A DNA stretch of 64,000 nucleotides from NCBI GenBank assembly GCA_000719025.1, contig JODP01000006.1, forward strand, positions 248,001-312,000, in the 5' to 3' direction. Source of the DNA: Kineosporia aurantiaca JCM 3230. Its GTDB lineage: Bacteria; Actinomycetota; Actinomycetes; Actinomycetales; Kineosporiaceae. This document shows, piece by piece, positions 24,862 through 32,151 of the stretch. The notes under the pieces are model-generated. The model made no database searches and was not told the origin of the DNA. It saw only the letters and a list, made by a program, of their open reading frames with translations. The first letter of the stretch is position 1, and each line of letters opens with the position of its first letter. The translations under genes were made by a program, and so were the position numbers.

Positions 24862-24894
24862 AAGGCCGGGTGATCCCCCGGATCACCCGGCCTT
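24862..24894. terminator. Perfect 15-bp hairpin, bidirectional terminator
   Basis: AAGGCCGGGTGATCC / GGATCACCCGGCCTT around a 3-nt loop. It lies 10 nt after the hydrolase stop and includes the last four codons of the convergent LysR gene, so it can terminate both transcripts; the TT ends give short U-tracts on both sides. Confidence 0.85.
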
Positions 24895-25794
24895 GGCGCT
24901 GCCGAGGCTCAGGGCTCGGAGAACGGCCTGAATGGCCGGACTGGCATTGGCGCTTCGCCGCCAGGCCGCGTAGACCTCGCGCTTCGGCGTACGCCGCAAC
25001 GGCATGGCCACCAAGTCCTCCCGCAACGGCGGGCGGGCCAGCCGCGGCACCAGGGCGATGACGTCCCCGGAGGCGACCAGGGACAACTGGGTGCTGAAAT
25101 CATCGATCAGATGACGGACGTCCGGCTCCTCGCCGACATCCGCGAACAGGCGCCGAAACCATTGGTAGCAGACGGTTCCCGGTGGTGAGGTCACCCATGG
25201 ATGCCCGGCCAGATCGTCCACTGTCAAAGGCCGGTCCACCTGGGCCAGGGAATGTGAACGATGAAGGACGACGTCACCGACGTCGGTGTGGACGTGCTGT
25301 TGGGTCATGGCTGGGGAGAGAGCGACCGGCAGTCCGTCGGCGTCGTGCGAGAGGGCCAGGTCGGCGGTTCCGGCCTCGACGCTGCGCAGCGCCTGCTCCG
25401 GATCCTCCTCGCTGATGTGCAGGAACAGTTCCGGGCAGCGAGTGGCCAGCTCCGGCACGATGGGGGCGATCAGGCCACGAATTCCGGTGGAAAAAGCCAC
25501 GATTCGCAAGGTGCCGCGCGGGGCGCCGTCGGCCACCGAACGCGCGGCCTCGGCGCAGTGCTCCAGCGCCTGGAACACCTCGGGGGCCGAATCAACGATC
25601 GCCTGACCGGCCGGGGTCAGCACCACGCCCCGCCCAGCCGGCGCCAGCACGGGCACCCCGACCTCGCGCTCGAGCCGTTTGATCTGCTGGGACACGGCCG
25701 AGGCGGTGAAACCCAGCTCGTCCGCCGCGCGGGCCAGCGTCCCCAAGGTGGCAACCGAACGTAACGCCCGCAGTGCGCTGACATCGATCATCAA
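24883..25794 (-). CDS. LysR-family transcriptional regulator
   Basis: 303 residues. N-terminal HTH ALRALRSVATLGTLARAADELGFTASAVSQQIKRLEREVGVPVL, then linker and a LysR substrate-binding domain starting GTLRIVAFSTGIRGLIAP. Divergent from dapA, with 69 bp between starts, so it may regulate that gene and itself. The inducer is unknown. Its 3' end is inside a strong hairpin terminator. Confidence 0.92.
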   Translation of the reverse strand: MMIDVSALRALRSVATLGTLARAADELGFTASAVSQQIKRLEREVGVPVLAPAGRGVVLTPAGQAIVDSAPEVFQALEHCAEAARSVADGAPRGTLRIVAFSTGIRGLIAPIVPELATRCPELFLHISEEDPEQALRSVEAGTADLALSHDADGLPVALSPAMTQQHVHTDVGDVVLHRSHSLAQVDRPLTVDDLAGHPWVTSPPGTVCYQWFRRLFADVGEEPDVRHLIDDFSTQLSLVASGDVIALVPRLARPPLREDLVAMPLRRTPKREVYAAWRRSANASPAIQAVLRALSLGSAKAG

Positions 25795-25863
25795 GCCAGA
25801 TTACGCAATAGTGCCAAGAAAGCTTCGCTGGACCAGATGGATGCCAGGCGCGAGGATCTCCTC

Positions 25864-26763
25864 ATGACCCCTGCTGAGCAGCTCTTCGGCTCCAACGTCG
25901 TCGCCATGGTGACTCCGATGCGTCCCGACGGCTCGATCAGTGACGCCGCCGTGTCCGGTCTGGTCGATCACCTGCTGAGCACCGGCTGTGACGGCATCGT
26001 GGTCGGCGGGACCACCGGCGAGGCCCCGACCCTGAGCGACGACGAGGCGACCCGGCTGGTCGCCACGGTCAAGGCGCTGAGCAAGGGACGCGCGCGGGTG
26101 ATCGCCGGGGTCGGCACCTACGACACCGCGGCCACGATCCGCCGGGCGCGCGAGGCCGAGGAAGCCGGCGCCGACGCGCTGCTGCTGGTCACGCCGTACT
26201 ACAACCGCCCGACCCAGGCCGGCGTGGTGGCCCACAGCGTGGCCGTCGCCGACGCCACCGAGCTCCCGATCATGCTCTACGACATTCCCGGGCGCACCGG
26301 TACGGCCCTGACCGCGGCCACCATCACCGAACTGGCGGCGCACCCGCGGATCCGGGCGATCAAGGATGCCAAGGGCGATCTCTTCGAGGCCATGTCGCTG
26401 ATCCGCAGTACCTCCCTGGCCTACTACTGCGGCATCGACGAGCTGAACCTGCCCTACCTCGCCAGTGGCGCCACCGGAGTGGTCAGCGTCATCGGCAACG
26501 TGGTGGCCGACCGCAACGCCGCCCTGATCCGCGCCGTGCGGCAGAGCGATCTGCCTGCGGCCCAGGAGATCTCGCAGTCCCTGATCCCACTGACCGACGC
26601 GCTGATGCGGACCTCCTCCGGGGCGATCATGGCCAAGGCGGCGCTGGCCGAGCTGGGCATCATCCCGAGCGCGGCGGTGCGGTTGCCGCTGCTGGAGTCT
26701 CCGGAGGCCGACCTGCGCAAGCTGCGTGAGGCGCTGCTGACCATCGCGGTGCTGGCGGCCTGA
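25864..26763 (+). CDS. dapA: 4-hydroxy-tetrahydrodipicolinate synthase family protein
   Basis: 299 residues from ATG 25864 (upstream in-frame ATG 25837 is further from the fold). DHDPS family: SNVVAMVTPMRPDGSI, VGGTTGEAPTLSDDE (GTTGE pyruvate-site motif), TPYYNRPTQAG (catalytic Tyr), IMLYDIPGRTG, and the Schiff-base Lys in IRAIKDAKGD. All canonical residues for condensing pyruvate with aspartate semialdehyde are present, so true DapA activity in lysine/diaminopimelate synthesis is likely. No dapB neighbour, and a divergent LysR regulator, leave room for a paralogous catabolic aldolase of the same family. Confidence 0.87.
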   Translation: MTPAEQLFGSNVVAMVTPMRPDGSISDAAVSGLVDHLLSTGCDGIVVGGTTGEAPTLSDDEATRLVATVKALSKGRARVIAGVGTYDTAATIRRAREAEEAGADALLLVTPYYNRPTQAGVVAHSVAVADATELPIMLYDIPGRTGTALTAATITELAAHPRIRAIKDAKGDLFEAMSLIRSTSLAYYCGIDELNLPYLASGATGVVSVIGNVVADRNAALIRAVRQSDLPAAQEISQSLIPLTDALMRTSSGAIMAKAALAELGIIPSAAVRLPLLESPEADLRKLREALLTIAVLAA

Positions 26764-26842
26764 CCGTCCTCGATGAGTCCTGCGCGGTGACGCAGTCTTG
26801 ACGTCGTAGCTCGTTGGCCACGACCCGGGAGGCAGGCGCACC

Positions 26843-27172
26843 ATGGCTCTGTTCATCACCATCGGATACGGCGACGAGGTCGGCTACCAGACCACGGACC
26901 AGGCTGTTCGTGACGCCGCGCATGCCCACGACGAGCGCCTGCAGTCCGCCGGCGTGCGGATGGGCCGGGCCGGGCAACCGGTTCAGGTGCGCAATCACGA
27001 CGCCACCGGACCCACGGCCCGGTTCGGGTCCTATCTGGAGTCCGCGCTGCCGGTGGCCGGATTCGCGGTGATCGAGGCCGATTCGCTGGAAGAGGCGATC
27101 GAGATGGTCTCCGGTACCCCGTGCGCGGTGGCGCAGGGGGTGGTGGAGGTCTGGCCGGTGGAGACTGCTTGA
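26843..27172 (+). CDS. YciI/YCII-like (DGPF) family protein
   Basis: 109 residues with a dimeric ferredoxin-like fold of the YCII type: MALFITIGYGDEVGYQTTDQAVRDAAHAHDERL, a mid-strand GSYLESALPVAGFAVIEADSLEEAIEMV and C-terminal VEVWPV. Related proteins are small dehydratase- or dehydrogenase-like subunits and sigma-factor partners; the precise role is unknown. ATG is preceded by GGGAGG. The next gene starts 8 nt after its stop. Confidence 0.82.
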   Translation: MALFITIGYGDEVGYQTTDQAVRDAAHAHDERLQSAGVRMGRAGQPVQVRNHDATGPTARFGSYLESALPVAGFAVIEADSLEEAIEMVSGTPCAVAQGVVEVWPVETA

Positions 27173-27180
27173 GTAGGCCC

Positions 27181-27432
27181 ATGTCTGAGCAGGTGTGGCA
27201 CTTGCGGTGGCCGGGAGTTCTGGTCGGCACGGTTGAGACGATCGACGGGACGCTGGTCTTCCCGATCGAGGGGGTTGAGGAAAAACCGGTCTGGGACGAC
27301 GAGGACCTGGCGGCTGCCCGGCGGGTTTATCCCGACCAGTCGGTGCTGCTCACCGAGGACCGCCTGCTGATCCTGGTCGGGCCGGGGGCGGCGGCGATGG
27401 CCGCCATGCTGCGCATGGCCAGCAACCTGTGA
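27181..27432 (+). CDS. Small hypothetical protein
   Basis: 83 residues from ATG 27181, 8 nt after the YciI-like gene. Sequence is compact and beta-rich (VWHLRWPGVLVGTVETIDGTLVFPI) with a helical end (GAAAMAAMLRMASNL). No signal or membrane segment. I recognise no family; coding likelihood rests on codon usage and tight spacing with both neighbours. Confidence 0.6.
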   Translation: MSEQVWHLRWPGVLVGTVETIDGTLVFPIEGVEEKPVWDDEDLAAARRVYPDQSVLLTEDRLLILVGPGAAAMAAMLRMASNL

Positions 27433-27451
27433 GCGCATTTACCGTTGGGGG

Positions 27452-28102
27452 ATGAAGCTGCTCTCGGTCAATGTCGGTCATCCGCGCGAGAACACCTGGC
27501 GCACCGCGTCCATAACCGGCATCGACAAGCGGCCGGTGGAGGGGCCGGTGGCGGTGACGGCGCCGGGGCCGAAGGGGGACGGGGCGGTCGGGTTGGCCGG
27601 GGACCGGGCGTTCGACGTGGCTTATCACGGGGGCACCGACCAGGCGGTCTACGCCTATGCCCGGGAAGACCTGGACGGCTGGGAGCCGACCTTGGGGCGG
27701 AGGCTGGAGAACGGGTTCTTCGGGGAGAACCTGACCACCGTGGGTATCGACGTCAACGGGGCCCTGATCGGGGAGCGGTGGCGGGTGGGGCCGCAGGTGG
27801 TGCTCGAGGTGACGCGTCCGCGAATTCCGTGCTCGACGTTTCAGGGCTGGCTGGGGCGGGCCGGGTGGATGAAGGAGTTCACCCGGGCGGGTCTACCGGG
27901 GCCCTACTTCCGGGTGCTGGTGCCGGGCGAGATTCAGGCCGGAGATGCGGTCGAGGTGATCGAGCGGCCGGATCACGACGTCACGATCGCGCTGACCTTT
28001 CGGGCCATGACCACCGAACCGGAGCTTCTGCCGAGGCTTTTGGTGGCCGAGGCGCTGCCCGAGGAGGACCGGGAGAACGTGCGGCGCCGGCTGCGGGTCT
28101 GA
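27452..28102 (+). CDS. MOSC domain-containing protein (YiiM-like)
   Basis: 216 residues. MOSC (molybdenum cofactor sulfurase C-terminal) domain: GDGAVGLAGDRAFDVAYHGGTDQAVYAYAREDL, NGFFGENLTTVGIDVNGALIGERWRVGPQVVLEVTRPRIPCSTFQ, with the conserved cysteine in RIPCSTF. The C-terminal helical 3-alpha domain is truncated relative to E. coli YiiM. Stand-alone MOSC proteins bind or transfer molybdenum cofactor or reduce N-hydroxylated bases. No molybdoenzyme is adjacent. Confidence 0.88.
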   Translation: MKLLSVNVGHPRENTWRTASITGIDKRPVEGPVAVTAPGPKGDGAVGLAGDRAFDVAYHGGTDQAVYAYAREDLDGWEPTLGRRLENGFFGENLTTVGIDVNGALIGERWRVGPQVVLEVTRPRIPCSTFQGWLGRAGWMKEFTRAGLPGPYFRVLVPGEIQAGDAVEVIERPDHDVTIALTFRAMTTEPELLPRLLVAEALPEEDRENVRRRLRV

Positions 28103-28272
28103 TGGTTGCTTTGGGCCGGTTGTGCCCCACATACTCGAAGGGCTGGGGGGCAGGGGGAGACGTGCTGCATCGGTGACGAGGCTGATCGGCGCTCGGCCAG
28201 GTCGTCCCGGGCGTCCGGCCGGGTTGTCAGGGCTCGACCGGCCGTCCGGGACTTGTTACGCCGCAGTGAGGT

Positions 28273-29139
28273 TCAGGCCATCTGCACGGAGCGGATCGAG
28301 TTGCCCATGAACATCCGGCCGAAAGCGCTCTCGATGGCCCGGCCCGGATCGGTGGCCGCGCCGAGGGTCAGCAGCAGGGGCACGAAGTGGTCGGCCGTGG
28401 GGTGGGCGACCTGGACGCCGGGGGCTTTCGCGCGGTAGTCGACGAGCTCGTCCACGGCGCCCCGGGCCATCGCGTCGACCGCCCAGGTGTCGAAGGCCTC
28501 GGTGTGGCCGATCAGGCGGGGTTCGCGGAAGACGGCGAAGCTGTGCGTCATAAAGCCCGAGCCGATCACGAGAATGCCCTCCTGGCGCAGCGATCGGAGG
28601 CGTTCGCCGAGCTTCAGCAGGGCTGAGGGGTCGAGGCTGGGCATGCTGAGCTGGATCACCGGGACGTCGGCGGCGGGGTACATTGCCATCATCGGGATGA
28701 AGGCGCCGTGGTCCAGGCCGCGGTTGACGAACTGGTGCAGCGGCGTGGTGTCGGCCAGGGTGCCCGCGACCTGGTGGGCCAGCGCGGTGGCGTCGGGGGA
28801 GCGGTACTTCAGCTCGTAGTAACGAGGGTGGAAGCCGCCGAAGTCGTAGTACAGCTCGGTGCCGGCCGCGGAGCCGGAGATGGCCAGGGGGGCGTTCTCC
28901 CAGTGCGCGGAGACCACCACGATGCCTCGCGGCTTGGGCATCGACTGACCCCAGGTGAACAGATCGCGCAGCCACTGCGGGTCGTCGAGGGTGGGCGGGG
29001 CGCCGTGGCTGACGAACAGCGAGGGCAGCGGGCCGTCGGAGGGGTCCCATCGGCGCTGCTCGCGGGCCTGGGGAAGGACGTCGGCGAGCAGGTCGTCGTA
29101 CGCCCCGGCGGGCACCTTGGGGTTGAACGGATCTGACAT
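28273..29139 (-). CDS. DODA-type extradiol dioxygenase family protein (YgiD-like)
   Basis: 288 residues, class III extradiol ring-cleavage dioxygenase superfamily. Metal ligand motifs: FVSHGAPP, VVSAHWEN, GLDHGAFIPMM and the late HPTADHFVPLL. A single-subunit LigB-like protein of this length fits the YgiD/DODA group, which opens catechols such as L-DOPA using Fe or Zn. The substrate is inferred only by family. A TTGAA-ac-TTCAA repeat lies in the promoter 50 bp upstream. No regulator gene is adjacent. Confidence 0.88.
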   Translation of the reverse strand: MSDPFNPKVPAGAYDDLLADVLPQAREQRRWDPSDGPLPSLFVSHGAPPTLDDPQWLRDLFTWGQSMPKPRGIVVVSAHWENAPLAISGSAAGTELYYDFGGFHPRYYELKYRSPDATALAHQVAGTLADTTPLHQFVNRGLDHGAFIPMMAMYPAADVPVIQLSMPSLDPSALLKLGERLRSLRQEGILVIGSGFMTHSFAVFREPRLIGHTEAFDTWAVDAMARGAVDELVDYRAKAPGVQVAHPTADHFVPLLLTLGAATDPGRAIESAFGRMFMGNSIRSVQMA

Positions 29140-29188
29140 CGGACGCTCCGGGAGACGAATCGGTGACCACGAGCGTCCCTAATCTAAC

Positions 29189-29200
29189 TTGAAACTTCAA
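29189..29200. promoter_or_regulatory. TTGAA-ac-TTCAA repeat in dioxygenase promoter
   Basis: Near-perfect palindrome, 50 bp before the dioxygenase start. On the minus strand it lies between a possible -35 (TCGCTT) and a -10 (TTAGAT) with 17-bp spacing, so a bound repressor would block the promoter. Similar sites are typical of MarR-family regulators; none is encoded nearby. Confidence 0.45.
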
Positions 29201-29269
29201 CTAAAAGCGAGAGGAGGGTCGCCCACCCGGCCCTAGGTCCGGCCCTCCTGGCCTGCCTAGCCTGGTCCC

Positions 29270-29527
29270 ATGGATGCGGCGGCCTGTGGTCCCCCGGCCC
29301 GAAGAGCCACCGGACATGAACTCGTACCGCACACCTGGCCGCCCGACGCGGCGCACCTCGACGTGGTCGTGGTGACGCCGGACCAGGCCGAGACCCACCG
29401 GTTCGCCGGGCGGATCGGCGAGGCGGACGAGCCGGCCCGGGTCCGGTACGACCGGTGGACCTGGATGATGCAGGTCGAGCACGCCCGGGCCGACGCGTTC
29501 GTGACCCCGCTCGCCTGGCCCGAATAG
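29270..29527 (+). CDS. Small hypothetical protein
   Basis: 85 residues. The N-terminal part is Ala/Pro-rich; the core from HLDVVVVTPDQAETHRFAGRIGEADEPARVRYDRWTWMMQVEHARADAF looks like a folded domain. No family recognised and no clear SD, so the start may be further downstream. Confidence 0.45.
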   Translation: MDAAACGPPARRATGHELVPHTWPPDAAHLDVVVVTPDQAETHRFAGRIGEADEPARVRYDRWTWMMQVEHARADAFVTPLAWPE

Positions 29528-29596
29528 GCAGAGTGACAGCCCTGTTACGGATAGTGGCCGGGCGGTCCTCAGGAGCCTGCTCTAGGCTTCCCCGGC

Positions 29597-29782
29597 ATGA
29601 GTGAGTCGTCACCGGGCATGGAGCAGATCGAGCAGGCGATGGAGGTCCTCGCGGCCGCACGGCCGGAGGATCTGCCGTTCGACTTCGTGTACCGCCTGCG
29701 GGCGTGGCACGAGCAGGAGGTCCTGCGGCTCGACACGAAACAGCAGCCGCAGGACTACGACTGGTTCGCCAATCTGAGCTGA
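29597..29782 (+). CDS. Small acidic hypothetical protein
   Basis: 61 residues, helical and acidic (GMEQIEQAMEVLAAARPEDLPFDFVYRLRAWHEQEVLRLD), ending DYDWFANLS. No family recognised. Codon usage is typical of the window and it lies 69 bp after another small gene in the same direction. Confidence 0.5.
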   Translation: MSESSPGMEQIEQAMEVLAAARPEDLPFDFVYRLRAWHEQEVLRLDTKQQPQDYDWFANLS

Positions 29783-29824
29783 ACGGCCGGAGGGCGGCGT
29801 CCCGACGCCGTCCTCCAGCTGCCC

Positions 29825-30010
29825 TCAGTACAGAGGGTCAGTGAGGTCGAGCGGGATCTCGATCGGCCAGTAGTAGTTCCAGTGCCGGTACTCCAGCCGG
29901 ATCAGGTACTCGCAGCGATGCACCCAGCGGTACTCCGCGGTGATCGCCACTCCGGCGAAGACGAACGTGCCGACTCCCAGGAGCAGCAGAGCCAGGAACA
30001 AAGCCGCCAC
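29825..30010 (-). CDS. Small single-pass membrane protein
   Basis: 61 residues from GTG 30010, chosen because GGAAGGGG lies just upstream. The frame is open to 30205, but that would place the start inside a strong terminator hairpin and add a low-quality Pro/Arg-rich stretch. One membrane helix (ALFLALLLLGVGTFVFAGVAI) is followed by a Tyr/Trp/Arg-rich tail (YRWVHRCEYLIRLEYRHWNYYW). No family recognised. Confidence 0.45.
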   Translation of the reverse strand: MAALFLALLLLGVGTFVFAGVAITAEYRWVHRCEYLIRLEYRHWNYYWPIEIPLDLTDPLY

Positions 30011-30137
30011 GATGACCCCTTCCCGACGTGGGTGGAAGGCGGCCCATCGAAGCAGCGGACGCGGTCCCGGCCCGCCGAAGAGCGGGATGTCGGTCCGGCT
30101 GCGTGTCTTCCCATCTGCGGCGATAGGGAAGAAAAAA

Positions 30138-30171
30138 CCTGTTCCCCGGCTCCGACCAGCCGGGGAACAGG
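30138..30171 (-). terminator. Rho-independent terminator of the sigma/anti-sigma operon
   Basis: Perfect 14-bp stem (CCTGTTCCCCGGCT / AGCCGGGGAACAGG, 6-nt loop); on the minus strand it is followed directly by TTTTTT, the only classical U-tract terminator in the window. It is ~200 bp beyond the anti-sigma stop at 30370, so the operon has a long 3' untranslated region; nothing else was seen in 30172-30369. Confidence 0.88.
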
Positions 30172-30369
30172 AACTGGGGGGCGGTCCCGTCCTGGGAGGG
30201 AACAAGACGGGACCGGCTGCTCAGGGCATCGGGCTCATGGATTCGATGCCCCGAGCAGGATTCGATGCGGCTTCGTGGCCGACGGAACCGCATCTCCTCA
30301 GCGCGTCAGTCGTTCCGCGTGGGGGAAAGGTTGCCCGTGGTTTAGAAGTTTTTAACGGTAGCCGGGCGA

Positions 30370-31347
30370 TCACTCCGTGGATGCGACGGCCGCCGCCAGG
30401 TGCACCGGCCCGCGGTCGCTCTGCAACGCGATCGTGGTGTCCCCGGAGTGCGAGGGGATGGTCAGGGTGACCGCGTAGGCGGGAGCCGAGCCGTCCAGCG
30501 TCACCAGGTAGTCCTTCAGGTCCTGGCCGGTGACCTTCACATCCATCAGGTTGCCGACGTACAGCGTCACCGTGCGGGCGGCCGAGGAGGCCGTCACCGT
30601 CACCACCGCGCCGTCGGTCTGCAGCCAGTGGGAGTCGCCGGTGCGGTCCTGCTCGGGCACACCCCCGTTCCAGGACACCCGCAGCGGGCCGTCCACACTG
30701 GCGGCCGAGTCGGGGGCGGTGAAGTTCAGCAGCGGGGTCGCGCTCGCGGCCTTGGACCGGACGGTCTTCAGGTCGTTGCGCGTCCCGATCGCCAGCCAGT
30801 CCTGGTTCGCCGAGCTCAGGGACAGGGACTGACCCTGGCTGAGCTTGGCCACCGAACCGGTGGCGGCCAGGGTCGCCGCCGAGCCGGTGCTGGAGGAGGG
30901 GGCCTTCGGCGACTTGGAGGTCGGAGGCTGGTCCGGGCCGGTCGGTGCGTCGGAGTCCTTGGCCTTGCCGGTGCCGCCCTTGGACGTGTTCACCCCGTCC
31001 GGCGTCGACTCCTTCGAGTTCCCGGCCGTGGTCCGGCTCGGATGCGGGGTGGCCGCATCGCTGCTGGGTGTCTCAATGACCGGGATGTTCACCGGGATCG
31101 GGTTGGCCGGGGAGGCGTTGTCGGAGGGACCCATCTGGGAGACCGCGACCGTCACCCCACCCCCGATCAGGATCGCCGCGGCCGCCGAGAGCAGCACCGG
31201 CCTACGGCGGGGGGCCTCCTCGACGCGGCGGCGCAGGGGGATGACCTTGGGCCGGTTCTCGTCCATCCGCCGCCGGATGGCGGCCACATCGGGCTCGTGA
31301 TCCGCGCCTAAACCACGCAGAGCGTCGAGCAGTTCATCCTCGGGCAC
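30370..31347 (-). CDS. Membrane anti-sigma-factor-like protein
   Basis: 325 residues. Short N-terminal cytoplasmic part (EDELLDALRGLGADHEPDVAAIRRRMDENR) resembling sigma-binding tails, one membrane helix (PVLLSAAAAILIGGGVTVAVS, about residues 49-69), a long Ser/Thr/Pro/Lys extracellular linker and a C-terminal beta-rich domain (PLRVSWNGGVPEQDRTGDSHWLQTDGAVVTVTAS...). It starts 3 nt after the SigE-type gene, the usual sigma/anti-sigma arrangement. It lacks a visible zinc-binding HxxxCxxC motif, so this would be a non-ZAS type regulator. Function is inferred from context. Confidence 0.78.
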   Translation of the reverse strand: MPEDELLDALRGLGADHEPDVAAIRRRMDENRPKVIPLRRRVEEAPRRRPVLLSAAAAILIGGGVTVAVSQMGPSDNASPANPIPVNIPVIETPSSDAATPHPSRTTAGNSKESTPDGVNTSKGGTGKAKDSDAPTGPDQPPTSKSPKAPSSSTGSAATLAATGSVAKLSQGQSLSLSSANQDWLAIGTRNDLKTVRSKAASATPLLNFTAPDSAASVDGPLRVSWNGGVPEQDRTGDSHWLQTDGAVVTVTASSAARTVTLYVGNLMDVKVTGQDLKDYLVTLDGSAPAYAVTLTIPSHSGDTTIALQSDRGPVHLAAAVASTE

Positions 31348-31350
31348 GGA

Positions 31351-31938
31351 TCACGCCTCCTTCCGGGTCGTTCGGGCGTCCCGCGCACCGCCGGCGGCAG
31401 CGGCGAGATCGCCTGGGTCCAGCTGACTCCGCAGCTGGGCAAGTCCTTTGGATGTCTGGCTCTTGACCGTGCCCAGGCTGATGCCCAGCGTGCGGGCAAC
31501 CTCCTCCTCGGGCAGGTCGAGGACATGGCGCATCACCACGCAGGCTCTCCGCCCGGGCGGCAGTGCGAGCACCGCCGCCTGCAGATCGACCGCGCCGACG
31601 ATGTCCGGCGAGTGGTAGAACCACCGGGTCAGGGGGGCCATCAGCCGATTGCGCTGACGGTCCCGCACTGCGGTCCGGACCCGTTCCACCGACAGGTTCA
31701 CCACGATCTTGCGCACATAGGCCAGCGGCGAGTCCGCTCCCTGCACGCGATCCCAGCGTTCCCAGGCCGAGGCCAGAGCCTCCCCGACCACGTCGTCGGA
31801 CTCGGCCCGATTGCCGGTCATGGTGTAGGCCAGCCGGGCCAGCTCACGGTGGTGACGACGGAAGAAGTCCTCGAACTCGGCTCGGGCGCTAGCTTTGCCG
31901 AGCCGGACCGGGCTTCCCGCCGCCGGGGGTTTGCTCAT
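31351..31938 (-). CDS. SigE-family ECF RNA polymerase sigma factor
   Basis: 195 residues from ATG 31938 (AAGGAG 12 nt upstream); the frame is open to 32256 without good protein character. Region 2: FEDFFRRHHRELARLAYTMTGNRAESDDVVGEALASAWERW. Region 4: LPPGRRACVVMRHVLDLPEEEVARTLGISLGTVKSQTSKGLAQLR. This is the actinobacterial SigE-type ECF group. Followed by a one-pass membrane protein that is probably its anti-sigma factor. Divergent from a TPR protein gene, whose promoter could be a target. Confidence 0.92.
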   Translation of the reverse strand: MSKPPAAGSPVRLGKASARAEFEDFFRRHHRELARLAYTMTGNRAESDDVVGEALASAWERWDRVQGADSPLAYVRKIVVNLSVERVRTAVRDRQRNRLMAPLTRWFYHSPDIVGAVDLQAAVLALPPGRRACVVMRHVLDLPEEEVARTLGISLGTVKSQTSKGLAQLRSQLDPGDLAAAAGGARDARTTRKEA

Positions 31939-32151
31939 CCGTGGAGCCGTCTCCTTGTCCTTGTCACGAGCCGTGCGGAAGGCGCCCGAATGCCCGCGGC
32001 CGCCTTCCGTACGTGCCCTAAGTCGTCGGGGAGGGTGCAAAGGTTGCCCGGTCGCCGAGGAAATTATGTTTTGCCGCCGATAAGCCCGTGTAGCGGGGTG
32101 GTCGTGCCACCCTGGGCCGGGCACCATCGGGGGCGTGGGGAGCCGGGGGCG

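Noticed and set aside
26843..27432. YciI-like and following small gene as a toxin-antitoxin pair
   Set aside because: YCII fold is well supported and the second protein has no antitoxin or toxin features.
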